Assembly: GCF_900101495.1 (NCBI RefSeq) | Contig: NZ_FMUS01000002.1 | Location: 1 to 64,000, forward strand | DNA length: 64,000 nt | Origin: Alkaliphilus peptidifermentans DSM 18978 | Lineage (GTDB): Bacteria > Bacillota > Clostridia > Peptostreptococcales > Natronincolaceae | Direction: 5' to 3' | Notes under the pieces: generated by a model | Database searches by the model: none | Seen by the model: the letters and a program-made list of their open reading frames with translations, nothing else | What the model was told of the DNA's origin: nothing | Part shown: piece after piece, positions 17,951 to 26,684 of the stretch | How positions within the stretch are numbered: position 1 is the first letter of the stretch | Layout of the letters: the number at the start of each line of letters is the position of its first letter | Translations under genes and position numbers: made by a program

Positions 17951-18943
17951 ATGATAAACCTAAAAACAAATTATATGGGCCTAGAACTAAAAAATCCTAT
18001 TATTGTAGGTGCTTGCTCACTATCGAGAGATATAGATATTTTGAAAAAGCTAGAAGCTTCTGGAGCCGCTGCAATTGTTATAAAATCACTGTTTGAGGAA
18101 GAAATCCAGCTTAGCACCTTTCAATTTAATGAGGATATAAAGAGATTTGATGATATTCATGCTGAGATGACATCCATTTACCCAGACATTAAACATAGCG
18201 GACCAAAGGAGCATTTGTACTTTATAAAAAAAGCTAAGGAAGCCCTTACTATTCCCGTTATTGCCAGTCTAAATGCTGTAAATCTATCTACTTGGATAAA
18301 ATATTCAAAGGCATTGGAGGAAGTAGGCGCAGATGCATTAGAATTAAACTTCTATTCTCTACCTAAGGAAATGAATATTTCTGGTGACACTATTGAAAAG
18401 GAACAGATAGAAATATTGAAGGCAGTTAAGAAGACTGTAGAAATCCCAGTATCTGTTAAGCTAAGCCCTTATTATTCCAGTATATCTCATTTTACCCATC
18501 AGCTGGATGAAGAAAAGGTAGATGGTCTAATTCTATTTAACAGATTATTTCAGCCAGAAATAGATATACATGAAGAAAAAGAAAAAATGTCATTTGAATT
18601 CTCCACCACTAAAGATCATCAATTACCTCTAAGATGGACTGCATTACTAAGTAAAAAATTAAAGACTTCTATTATCAGTAGTACAGGAATTATGTCTGCT
18701 GATGATGTTATTAAAATGATTTTTGCTGGTGCTACGGGAGTTCAAATGGTCAGCGCCCTATATAAAAATAATATTGAATATGTTGAGGAAGTTATTATAG
18801 GTATAGAAGAATGGATGAAGGAGAAGGGTTATGTATCATTGGATGACTTTAGAGGAAAGTTAGCAAAAGGTAACATCAGTGATCCTTGGGCATATGAAAG
18901 AAGCCAGTATATCAAAATTTTACTATCTAATCAGCCCCTTTAG
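17951..18943 (+). CDS. Dihydroorotate dehydrogenase-like flavoprotein
   Basis: A 330-residue TIM-barrel flavoenzyme of the DHODH family (starts LKNPIIVGACSLSRD; phosphate/FMN loops ISSTGIMSADDVIKMIFAGATGVQMVSALY). This is the 'dihydroorotate dehydrogenase-like' group, which is usually not linked to pyrimidine synthesis, and no pyr genes are nearby. GGAGG lies 8-9 bp before the ATG. It is one of only two protein genes on the plus strand and ends in a bidirectional terminator shared with tRNA-Pro. Confidence 0.85.
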   Translation: MINLKTNYMGLELKNPIIVGACSLSRDIDILKKLEASGAAAIVIKSLFEEEIQLSTFQFNEDIKRFDDIHAEMTSIYPDIKHSGPKEHLYFIKKAKEALTIPVIASLNAVNLSTWIKYSKALEEVGADALELNFYSLPKEMNISGDTIEKEQIEILKAVKKTVEIPVSVKLSPYYSSISHFTHQLDEEKVDGLILFNRLFQPEIDIHEEKEKMSFEFSTTKDHQLPLRWTALLSKKLKTSIISSTGIMSADDVIKMIFAGATGVQMVSALYKNNIEYVEEVIIGIEEWMKEKGYVSLDDFRGKLAKGNISDPWAYERSQYIKILLSNQPL

Positions 18944-18990
18944 CAGCTTTATTAACAATTTATTGATTAACAAAAGAAATAATAAAACAT

Positions 18991-19046
18991 AAAAAAATCC
19001 AGTATTCTTGGCGTACATAAATATACGTCAAGCTACTGGATTTTTC
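18991..19046. terminator. Bidirectional terminator between the DHODH-like gene and tRNA-Pro
   Basis: A long hairpin with outer stem AATCCAGTA / TACTGGATT and inner stem TTGGCGTA / TACGTCAA, flanked by A7 and T5. It serves convergent transcription units. Confidence 0.85.
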
Positions 19047-19058
19047 TTATTAATTTTT

Positions 19059-19135
19059 TGGTCGGAGCGACAGGACTTGAACCTGCGGCCTCATGACCCC
19101 CAGTCATGCGTTCTACCAAGCTGAACTACGCCCCG
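19059..19135 (-). tRNA. tRNA-Pro (anticodon GGG)
   Basis: The minus strand folds into a full cloverleaf of 77 nt with an encoded CCA end. Acceptor CGGGGCG/CGCTCCG, D-arm GTTC...GAAC, anticodon stem CATGA/TCATG with loop CTGGGGG (anticodon GGG, reads CCC/CCU), and T-arm GCAGG-TTCAAGT-CCTGT. No neighbouring tRNA genes or integrase are seen. Confidence 0.96.
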
Positions 19136-19244
19136 AAATCTGATACTAGCATCTTAAAATGTACTACATAAATTTAGTCCAGTTATTAGTGCTACAAATA
19201 ATATTGTATGAGGAAATTAGCTATTTGTCAAGGTCTTTTTAAAA

Positions 19245-19270
19245 TGAATTGGGGTATATCACTATACCCC
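19245..19270 (-). terminator. Probable terminator after spoIVA
   Basis: Perfect stem GGGGTATA (19251-19258) / TATACCCC (19263-19270) with loop TCAC, about 30 bp past the spoIVA stop codon. The T tract on the minus strand is interrupted (AATTCATTTT). Confidence 0.55.
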
Positions 19271-19301
19271 GGCCCTTTGCTATTAGTATTTGCAATTTTT
19301 T

Positions 19302-20780
19302 TTATAATATGATGGCTATTAGTCCACCGCTACCATCATTTATAATTTTTTGTAAGGTTTTCTGTAGTTTAATTCTTGTATCTTCAGGCATCATGTATAG
19401 TTTATTTTGAAGCTGCTCTTTAACTAAATCATGTAGGGTCTTGCCAAACATATTTGTGTCCCAAAGAGTTTCTGGATTCTGTTCAAACTCCTCCAGTAGG
19501 AACTTAACCAGCTCTTCGCTTTGTTTTTCAGTACCTACTACAGGTGATACCTCTGTAGAAATATCAGCCCTTATAAAGTGAAGGGATGGTGCGTTTGCCC
19601 TAAGCTTAACCCCAAATTGATTACCCTGTCTAAATATTTCGGGCTCTTCTAATGTTAATTCATCTAAAGCAGGTGGTACTAGTCCGTAGCCTATATTCAT
19701 AACGTCATTTAGTGCTTTTTCCACCTTACTATATTCCCGCTTAGCTCGTGCCAGCTCAATTACTAAGCCAATCAGCTGATGATCACCCTCTATTGTGTAG
19801 CCAGTCTTTTCCTCTAAAACCTTGTAGAATAGATGTTCAGATGTTGTTAAGTCAATTAAGGCAGAGCCTTCTCCCATTCTAATGGTTTCAATTCCTACCT
19901 TCTTAATATTTTCTATTTCTTTAAGTCGACTAACCATATTATCTATGTCTCTTAACCTTTTCATTTCCTGAGCTGCTTCTTTTATTTCATTAAATATAGA
20001 AGCCTTTAACCAGTGGCTAGATTCTATACTTTCCAACCAACCAGGAAGATTAATATTTACCTCGGTTATAGGGAACTCAAATAGAATTTGCTCTAAAATA
20101 TTATGAATTCCATCCATATCCAGCTTTGCACAATCCTCAATTATTACAGGAACTTGATATTTCTCCTCTAAGCTATCCCTTAAGGCTCTGGTTGAATCTT
20201 CAAATGGAGTCTTTGTATTGAGGATAATAACAAATGGTTTTTTTATTGCCTTTAATTCGCTAATAACTCTTTCCTCTGCCTCAATATAGCTTTCTCTATC
20301 GATGTCAGTTATTGACCCATCTGTTGTTACTACGAAGCCTATTGTTGAATGCTCTTGAATAACCTTTTTTGTTCCTATTTCAGCCGCCTCTTCAAATGGT
20401 ATTTGCTTTTCAAACCAAGGGGTATTTACCATTCTCGGTTTGCCATCCTCTTGATGGCCAATTGCTCCTTTTACTAAATATCCTACGCAATCTATCATCC
20501 TCATTCTAAAGGATGCGTTTTCCTTTAGTATTAGTTCTACAGCCTCATTAGGGACAAACTTGGGTTCTGTAGTTGTTATAGTTTTTCCAGTTCCGCTTTG
20601 GGGTAATTCATCCTTGGCACGTTCTTTTTTATAGGTATTTTCTATATTGGGTAAAACAAATAAATCCATCACTCGCTTAATAAGCGTTGATTTTCCGGTT
20701 CTAACAGGTCCAACTACCCCTATATAAATATCTCCCTGTGTCCGCTGGGCTATATCCCTATAAATGTCGAAATTTTCCAT
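19302..20780 (-). CDS. spoIVA: Stage IV sporulation protein A
   Basis: A 492-residue SpoIVA ATPase, the coat basement-layer protein that polymerises on the forespore surface. The Walker A motif is GPVRTGKST (24-32) and a TRAFAC-like GTPase-derived domain covers the first half (RMIDCVGYLVKGA, FVVTTDGSITDI, ILNTKTPF). The C-terminal region is of normal length and ends in GLIAIIL, as family members do. AAAAGGAGGG lies just before the ATG. Expression is expected to depend on the mother-cell sigma factor E; no confident promoter was picked in the upstream AT-rich sequence. Confidence 0.97.
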   Translation of the reverse strand: MENFDIYRDIAQRTQGDIYIGVVGPVRTGKSTLIKRVMDLFVLPNIENTYKKERAKDELPQSGTGKTITTTEPKFVPNEAVELILKENASFRMRMIDCVGYLVKGAIGHQEDGKPRMVNTPWFEKQIPFEEAAEIGTKKVIQEHSTIGFVVTTDGSITDIDRESYIEAEERVISELKAIKKPFVIILNTKTPFEDSTRALRDSLEEKYQVPVIIEDCAKLDMDGIHNILEQILFEFPITEVNINLPGWLESIESSHWLKASIFNEIKEAAQEMKRLRDIDNMVSRLKEIENIKKVGIETIRMGEGSALIDLTTSEHLFYKVLEEKTGYTIEGDHQLIGLVIELARAKREYSKVEKALNDVMNIGYGLVPPALDELTLEEPEIFRQGNQFGVKLRANAPSLHFIRADISTEVSPVVGTEKQSEELVKFLLEEFEQNPETLWDTNMFGKTLHDLVKEQLQNKLYMMPEDTRIKLQKTLQKIINDGSGGLIAIIL

Positions 20781-20964
20781 ACTCTTTCCCTCCTTTTAGC
20801 TTCATTATGATTTATAAATAATACATGTCTAACATTATAAATATATTGATTACAGGTATATATTATGACAAATCACTCCCCCTAAAACTGCTTAATACTT
20901 TATATTTTTCTTTAGGGTAAATTATGCCTATTACTTTTTTTATAACTAATTCTCAATATAATAA

Positions 20965-20990
20965 AAATCCCAATCGGTAGATTGGGATTT
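20965..20990 (-). terminator. Intrinsic terminator after gpsA
   Basis: Stem AAATCCCAATC (20965-20975) / GATTGGGATTT (20980-20990), followed on the minus strand by TTATTAT. It ends the der-plsY-gpsA unit. The remainder of the 20,781-21,273 gap holds the repeats listed next. Confidence 0.8.
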
Positions 20991-21037
20991 ACTATATATA
21001 TTCTTTTTATTAGCTTTCTAATTTTCTTAAAACTAAA

Positions 21038-21056
21038 AGGCGGACAGAGTCGTCCT
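21038..21056. repeat. Second GACAGAGTC palindrome
   Basis: AGGCGGAC-AGAGTC-GTCCTCCCT is related to the palindrome at 9,077-9,096 and, as there, lies between a terminator and a tandem-repeat tract at the end of an operon. Confidence 0.45.
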
Positions 21057-21083
21057 CCCTTTAGTATTAGTTCTTATTTACGG

Positions 21084-21256
21084 TTTTCAATTTTCAATTT
21101 TCAATTCTCAATTTTGTCTCTTAATTCTTAACTCTTAACTCTCAATTCTTAACTCTTAACTCTTAACTCTTAACTCTTAACTCTTAATTCTTAATTCTTT
21201 AGTTTTGCTTTTATTCTTTCCATTCAACATTCAACATTCAACATTCAACATTCAAA
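21084..21256. repeat. Tandem heptamer repeats (TCAATTT, CTCTTAA, CATTCAA)
   Basis: Three successive families of 7-bp units: TTTTCAA/TTCTCAA, then about ten CTCTTAA or close variants, then five CATTCAA. The array ends 18 bp from the gpsA stop codon. The CATTCAA block with its leader CTTTAGTTTTG is repeated at about 35,789-35,850. Confidence 0.85.
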
Positions 21257-21273
21257 ATTTATTACTGTTTCTT

Positions 21274-22305
21274 CTACCAATTTAAATTAGCGTCTTCTAC
21301 AATCTCTTCCATCTCATGGGTACGATCCCTTGACATTAAATTAGTCACTGCTTCTCTGGCGTTACTTCCTTCATATATTACCTTATATATTTCTTTTGTT
21401 ATTGGCATCTCTATCCCATGCTTTATAGATAATTTATATGCAGCTTTAGTGGTGCTAACTCCTTCAACCACCATGCCAATTTTCTTTAGTGTTTCCTCGA
21501 TTGTGTTACCTTCTCCTATTAAAATCCCGGCTCTTCTATTACGACTATGCATACTTGTACAGGTTACAATTAAATCACCTATACCTGTAAGACCTGCAAA
21601 GGTGGCTAAATTGGCCCCCATTTGACTTCCAAGTCTGGCAATTTCCCTAATGCCTCTAGTCATCAAGGCAGCTTTTGCATTATCTCCAAAGCCTAACCCG
21701 TCTGATATTCCAGCACCAAAGGCAATTACATTTTTCAAGGCGCCTCCTAATTCCACACCAATTAAATCTGGATTTGTATATACTCTAAAGCTTTTAGTAA
21801 TAAAAACATCCTGTACAAGCTCAGCAATGTCTCTTTTTTCAGAGGCCACTGCCAATGTTGTGGGCATGTTTTTACATACCTCTTCTGCATGGGAAGGTCC
21901 AGAAAGGGCCGCAAAGGGGTTTTGGGGCAACTCTTCCTTTACCACTTCAGATATTCTCATTAAAGAATTCTGTTCTAATCCTTTAGCTGCATTTATAATG
22001 ACTTGATTTGAGCTTAAAAACTTTTTTGTATTTTGAATTACTCCTCTAATAGCTTGGGAAGGAATCGTCAGTACAATTAGCTCAGAACCAGTAACAGCCT
22101 CCTCAATATCAGTAAAAAGCTTAAGATTGTTTGGTATCGCTATTCCAGGTAAATATTTAGGGTTTTCCCTTGTTGAGCAAATGTTCTGGAATTGATCCTC
22201 ATCCTTCATCCATAAATTTACCTTATGTCCTTTTTCGTGTAGCAATAGACTTAGGGCTGTTCCCCAGCTTCCTGCTCCCAAAACGGTTATTTTGTTGCTA
22301 TTCAA
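21274..22305 (-). CDS. gpsA: Glycerol-3-phosphate dehydrogenase [NAD(P)+]
   Basis: A 343-residue GpsA. The N-terminal dinucleotide-binding loop is GAGSWGTALS (10-19), and the catalytic lysine region is GVELGGALKNVIAFGAGISDG. It reduces dihydroxyacetone phosphate to sn-glycerol 3-phosphate, the backbone that PlsY (gene directly upstream, zero spacing) acylates. The pair therefore forms a phospholipid-precursor unit, next to spoIVA as in many Firmicutes. Confidence 0.97.
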   Translation of the reverse strand: MNSNKITVLGAGSWGTALSLLLHEKGHKVNLWMKDEDQFQNICSTRENPKYLPGIAIPNNLKLFTDIEEAVTGSELIVLTIPSQAIRGVIQNTKKFLSSNQVIINAAKGLEQNSLMRISEVVKEELPQNPFAALSGPSHAEEVCKNMPTTLAVASEKRDIAELVQDVFITKSFRVYTNPDLIGVELGGALKNVIAFGAGISDGLGFGDNAKAALMTRGIREIARLGSQMGANLATFAGLTGIGDLIVTCTSMHSRNRRAGILIGEGNTIEETLKKIGMVVEGVSTTKAAYKLSIKHGIEMPITKEIYKVIYEGSNAREAVTNLMSRDRTHEMEEIVEDANLNW

Positions 22306-22905
22306 TTATAACCCTCCTTTTGTCTTTGAGCCTGATGATATTTTGCTTTCAGTACCATTAATTAGTCGTTTAATATTTGATCTATGTCTATAAATTGCCA
22401 TAATCGATAAAAATAAACCGAATAAAAAGTAATTAGTCCCATGAAAAATAAAAACAAAGGGAAGTAAACTTATAGCTGATACTGAGGCCAGCGATACATA
22501 CTTAAAACGAAATAGAATTATAACACCAATAATTATACAAATAAGTGCTGATAATGGTTGAACGAATAAACCAACCCCTATAGAAGTAGCAATTCCCTTT
22601 CCACCTTTAAATTTCAATGCTACAGGCCAATTATGACCTATTATAACAGCTATACCACATAGCAGCATAAGGCTTTCACCACCAAAGCGTCGGCCTAAAT
22701 AAACAGCTAATATGCCCTTAAGACTATCACCTAGGAATGCCCAGGCTCCAGCCTTAAGACCTAATGTTCTAAATACGTTAGTGGACCCAGCATTACCACT
22801 GCCATAATTGCGTATATCAATATTGGCAGCTATTTTGCCTACAAAATACGATGTTGAAAAATTACCTAGTAAATACGCGATAAAAATCCAAATCAAATAA
22901 TCCAC
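22306..22905 (-). CDS. plsY: Acyl-phosphate:glycerol-3-phosphate acyltransferase
   Basis: A 199-residue PlsY membrane protein with five membrane segments and the conserved motifs IRNYGSGNAGSTNVFRTLG (motif 1), GHNWPVALKFKGGKGIATS (motif 2) and the C-terminal RHRSNIKRLINGTE (motif 3). It makes lysophosphatidic acid from acyl-phosphate and glycerol 3-phosphate. It lies between der and gpsA, with stop and start codons abutting. Confidence 0.97.
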   Translation of the reverse strand: MDYLIWIFIAYLLGNFSTSYFVGKIAANIDIRNYGSGNAGSTNVFRTLGLKAGAWAFLGDSLKGILAVYLGRRFGGESLMLLCGIAVIIGHNWPVALKFKGGKGIATSIGVGLFVQPLSALICIIIGVIILFRFKYVSLASVSAISLLPFVFIFHGTNYFLFGLFLSIMAIYRHRSNIKRLINGTESKISSGSKTKGGL

Positions 22906-24231
22906 TTATTTCCCTCCTTTATCCTTTTCCCGAAGAATAAATCGTATTGGTGTTCCTTCAAAGCCGTAGTTTTGACGTATCTGGTTCTCTATGTATCTTA
23001 GATAAGAAAAATGCATTAATTCTTTGTCATTTATGAAAAGTATAAAAGTCGGTGGCTTAACAGCGGCTTGGGTTCCATAAAAAATCTTTAACCTTTTTCC
23101 TTTATCTGAAGGCGGTTGATTTAGTAAAACTGCCTCACCTATAATCTCATTTAGGTTACCTGTAGGTATTCTCATAGCATTTTGATTTGCTACAAACTTC
23201 ACGGTCTCCAATACTTGCTTCATCCGCTGTCCTGACATAGCAGATACAAATAGAAGGGGTGCATATGAAAGATACGCCAATTCATTACGAATTTCTTTTG
23301 TAAATTCTTTCATTGTATGGGTATCCTTTTCAATCAAGTCCCATTTATTAACAACTATAATCATACCTTTACCATTCTCATGACTATAACCCGCTATTTT
23401 TTTATCCTGTTCGGTAACCCCTTCAGTTGAGTCTATAACCAAAAGGCAAACATCTGCCCTTTCTACAGCTGTAAAAGCACGTATAACACTGTACTTTTCA
23501 ATATTCTCTTTTATTTTACTACGTCTTCTTATTCCTGCAGTATCAATAAGCAAATACTTATCTTCTCCATCAGTAAAAGGTGTATCAATTGCATCTCGAG
23601 TTGTTCCTGCAATATCACTAACAATCACTCTATTTTCCCCTAGAATATGATTGATCATGGAAGATTTACCTACGTTAGGCTTTCCTATGATGGCAACCTT
23701 AATAACTTCATCTTCATCTTTGTCCGCCTTTTCATCTGGGAAATGTGCTACAACTGCATCTAATAGATCTCCTATGTTGTAGGCTGCAGTAGAAGATATT
23801 TCCACCGGTTCATCCATTCCTAATTCAAAGAAATCATAGTAATATGGAGAATGCTCCACTGTATCTACTTTATTTAATGTTAATACAACAGGCTTATGTG
23901 CCTTCCTAAGCATGGAAGCAACTTCTCTATCTGTTCCAGTTAAGCCCTCTTTACCATCCACCATGAAAATAATAACATCAGCAGTTTCAATAGCAATCTC
24001 TGCCTGGTTACGCATTTGAGATAAGATGGTTTCCTTTGATTCAGGCTCTATTCCACCTGTATCTATTAATGTAAATACATTGTTTAGCCATTCTGCCTCT
24101 GCATAAATACGATCCCTTGTTACTCCTGGCTGATCTTCAACAATAGAAATACGTTTACCTGCAATTCTATTAAATAGTGTAGATTTTCCTACATTTGGTC
24201 TTCCTACAATAGCTACTACTGGCTTTGCCAT
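22906..24231 (-). CDS. der: Ribosome biogenesis GTPase Der (EngA)
   Basis: A 441-residue protein with two tandem GTPase domains and a C-terminal KH-like domain. G1 motifs are GRPNVGKST (about 10-18) and GKPNVGKSS (about 182-190), with DTGG/DTAG switch II and NKVD/NKWD G4 motifs. It is needed for 50S subunit assembly. The gene is at its usual place upstream of plsY. Confidence 0.97.
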   Translation of the reverse strand: MAKPVVAIVGRPNVGKSTLFNRIAGKRISIVEDQPGVTRDRIYAEAEWLNNVFTLIDTGGIEPESKETILSQMRNQAEIAIETADVIIFMVDGKEGLTGTDREVASMLRKAHKPVVLTLNKVDTVEHSPYYYDFFELGMDEPVEISSTAAYNIGDLLDAVVAHFPDEKADKDEDEVIKVAIIGKPNVGKSSMINHILGENRVIVSDIAGTTRDAIDTPFTDGEDKYLLIDTAGIRRRSKIKENIEKYSVIRAFTAVERADVCLLVIDSTEGVTEQDKKIAGYSHENGKGMIIVVNKWDLIEKDTHTMKEFTKEIRNELAYLSYAPLLFVSAMSGQRMKQVLETVKFVANQNAMRIPTGNLNEIIGEAVLLNQPPSDKGKRLKIFYGTQAAVKPPTFILFINDKELMHFSYLRYIENQIRQNYGFEGTPIRFILREKDKGGK

Positions 24232-24250
24232 AATATATCACCTCAGTTTA

Positions 24251-25576
24251 TTATTCCAAATCTAATATTGTATTTAAAAACTTATTTCCATCTACAGGAG
24301 AAACTTTTACAGAGGATTTCGTTAATCCTTCAAGTTCTTCAACAGTCATATCATCCAAGAATACCTTTTCTCCTGATTTCAGCATGTTTTCTCCAATGAC
24401 AATCATATCCCCCAATTTTGTTTTGCTTAAGGTAGCTAAGATGTCTTTGCCAGTAAGAAGTCCACTTACAGAAACATGTCCGCCAAAAAAATCATTTGAA
24501 ACGCATACAACATCAATTTCGATATCCTTTATTACCTTAACTATTTCTCCACATATATCCTTCATAAATTCACATGCTAAGGTTCCTGATACTATTGAAA
24601 CTCTTTTGCCCTTCATGTTATGATTAGGTTTTTTCTTTAAAGCCTTTCTTACCTCTTCCCTAAACTTAACAACCATTCCTACTCCATTTTCAAGCTGCTG
24701 AAATCCATCATAGCTATCATAGGATGGGAAATTGGCTTTTGCAAGTATGTAAAATTCATCTGATAAATATACAAAGTTTCTTTTGAATTTTTTGTGAAAG
24801 TATCTTTGCCATTTTGTAACCTGTTCAATAGTCTCAAGAGCCATTTCTTTATTAAATGGTTTTATTTCTGTTAAAGCCTCTCTGTATCTAGTTAATCCTA
24901 CTGGCACAACAGCAACACTGCCGATGGATTCATGGAGACCCTCCAGATCCCTTAATGTTTTATCTAATTCTTCTTTATCATTAATATTAGGACAAAGTAC
25001 TATCTGACAATTCATTTCTATTTGATTTTCAGCAAGCTGATTTAATAGCTCCATTATGTTATCCGAAAAACGATTATTTAGCATTTTTCTTCTTAGTTCA
25101 CCATTGGTAGTATGTACTGAGATATTGATTGGGCTAATACGATATTTTATAATTCTTTCTATATCACGTTTCTTCATATTTGTTAATGTAATATAGTTTC
25201 CATGTAAAAATGATAATCGTGAATCGTCATCCTTAAAGTAGAGGCTTTGACGCATATTTGGTGGTAGTTGATCAATAAAACAGAAAATACATTTGTTTTG
25301 ACAGCTGCGCATATGGGTTAATATTGGATTTTCAAAATCTATACCTAAATCTTCATCAAAGCTTTTTTCAACTTCCAATAGCCATTGTTCACCATCAGGC
25401 TTTTCTATTTCAATTTCCAAATACTCATCAGCTATAAAAAACTTATATTCAATTATATCCTCTATAGTCTGTCCATTTATACTAATGAGTACATCTCCCT
25501 TTTCTACTCCAAGCTCTTCTGCTATACTACCTACCTCAACATGATTAATTATATTTTTACCTTGAGCTTCCTTCAA
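24251..25576 (-). CDS. DUF512 PDZ/radical SAM-like protein
   Basis: A 441-residue protein with an N-terminal PDZ-like domain (about 10-60, VGSIAEELGVEKGDVLISINGQ), a radical-SAM-type CxxxCxxC cluster motif (CQNKCIFCFIDQLP, about 92-105) and a C-terminal DUF512 domain (about 220-435). Conserved in Clostridia beside der and often annotated as a putative Fe-S oxidoreductase; the substrate is unknown. No cluster cysteine is missing. Confidence 0.88.
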   Translation of the reverse strand: MKEAQGKNIINHVEVGSIAEELGVEKGDVLISINGQTIEDIIEYKFFIADEYLEIEIEKPDGEQWLLEVEKSFDEDLGIDFENPILTHMRSCQNKCIFCFIDQLPPNMRQSLYFKDDDSRLSFLHGNYITLTNMKKRDIERIIKYRISPINISVHTTNGELRRKMLNNRFSDNIMELLNQLAENQIEMNCQIVLCPNINDKEELDKTLRDLEGLHESIGSVAVVPVGLTRYREALTEIKPFNKEMALETIEQVTKWQRYFHKKFKRNFVYLSDEFYILAKANFPSYDSYDGFQQLENGVGMVVKFREEVRKALKKKPNHNMKGKRVSIVSGTLACEFMKDICGEIVKVIKDIEIDVVCVSNDFFGGHVSVSGLLTGKDILATLSKTKLGDMIVIGENMLKSGEKVFLDDMTVEELEGLTKSSVKVSPVDGNKFLNTILDLE

Positions 25577-25683
25577 AAAAACACCTACTTCATATTTTTA
25601 TTTATAAAAATATTTTAACATACCTAGTAAAATATTACATCATGTAATAATATCATTTAGCTTTAGAAGCAGTCAAGAACTTG

Positions 25684-26145
25684 TTATGGATCAATTACTG
25701 CTTTAACATTTTTAACCAAATCTACAAAAAGCATATAGTTTTTCTGTATACCATAGGCAGTAATAGGTTTGCCAATGGCTATAATATTTATTTTTTTTGA
25801 AATGAAGCCACCAATCCTTACTGGCAAGTTTATTAGGGCAATGGAATTTACAACTAAAACCTCTTTTATACTATATCTATTATGGTGGTATACATAATCG
25901 TAAACCAACTGAGTTAGCTCTCTTCGGGCAGACCCCATACCAACAACATAAATATCATGGTTATCCTTATCCTTACCCATATAAATAGGAATTCCTATAC
26001 ATTTAGAAGAAGTATAATCATAATAGGGAATAGCCATTATTTCCCTAACTTTTGGTACCCTTTTGGTGGGGAGTAATCCTAAGTGAATACCCGCTGCCAC
26101 TATTGATGTATGGGCACCACCATAGCAGCTATAAATTATTTTCAT
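25684..26145 (-). CDS. DUF3189-family protein (copy 1)
   Basis: A 153-residue soluble protein with the DUF3189 start MKIIYSCYGGAHTS, then IYVVGMGSARRELTQLVYDYV. Function unknown; the family is restricted to spore-forming Firmicutes and lies in the spoIIP-YIEGIA neighbourhood. Its start overlaps the end of a second DUF3189 gene by 17 bp, so the two are co-translated paralogues. Confidence 0.75.
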   Translation of the reverse strand: MKIIYSCYGGAHTSIVAAGIHLGLLPTKRVPKVREIMAIPYYDYTSSKCIGIPIYMGKDKDNHDIYVVGMGSARRELTQLVYDYVYHHNRYSIKEVLVVNSIALINLPVRIGGFISKKINIIAIGKPITAYGIQKNYMLFVDLVKNVKAVIDP

Positions 26146-26479
26146 GTCTCCACTCCACCACTCTCATTTCAATATCCTTTTTAATATTATTCTTATACAG
26201 ACGATAGAATAAACCATCGTACTTGCTTAAGTCATTAATAATTGAATTTTCATTAAAAATATAACCCATTCCATTTAAAATATTCATTAAAGTTTCCTTT
26301 TTACTTGATGGATATTTTATCAGATAGACCTCATCAAGCTTTCTATCACTACCCATATAATAAAGCTTATATGGCTTGAGCTTCTTTTCAGTTATTTGAT
26401 TATAATCCATTTCTAAATGAAGATATGCAGCCAAAAGAGCTGCATAATCATTTTTTTTGTAAGAATAGAAATACTTCAT
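26129..26479 (-). CDS. DUF3189-family protein (copy 2, diverged)
   Basis: A 116-residue protein starting MKYFYSYKKNDYAALLAAYLHLEM, alignable by eye with the start of the next gene but lacking its SCYGG motif. It is shorter than the neighbouring copy. Role unknown; it probably acts together with its paralogue. Confidence 0.65.
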   Translation of the reverse strand: MKYFYSYKKNDYAALLAAYLHLEMDYNQITEKKLKPYKLYYMGSDRKLDEVYLIKYPSSKKETLMNILNGMGYIFNENSIINDLSKYDGLFYRLYKNNIKKDIEMRVVEWRHENNL

Positions 26480-26487
26480 TTCATCAC

Positions 26488-26682
26488 CTAGTGCCTAACT
26501 ATAATATATGTTCCAATTTCCAAGTCATGTACCATTCCTCTAGTTGTTTTTGCTATTAAAAGGGCTACTCTTTCCCTTTGTTCTTCATTCTCGGCATAAA
26601 AAATAGGAGCAGAGGAGCTACTGACGATATCCTTATTTATTGTAACTATTGCCACTATATTCTCTTTAATTCCAATATCCAT
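26488..26682 (-). CDS. Capping-complex subunit for YIEGIA
   Basis: A 64-residue protein (starts MDIGIKENIVAIVTINKD, ends EIGTYIIVRH) found next to YIEGIA genes in Clostridia and annotated as their capping subunit. It lies 2 bp after the YIEGIA stop codon. Activity unknown. Confidence 0.72.
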   Translation of the reverse strand: MDIGIKENIVAIVTINKDIVSSSSAPIFYAENEEQRERVALLIAKTTRGMVHDLEIGTYIIVRH

Positions 26683-26684
26683 AA

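Noticed and set aside
19059-19135. tRNA-Pro as an attachment site for a mobile element
   Set aside because: No integrase nearby and no duplicated tRNA 3' end was seen in the window.
21084-21256. CRISPR-like array
   Set aside because: Units are 7 bp and directly adjacent without unique spacers; no cas genes are in the window.
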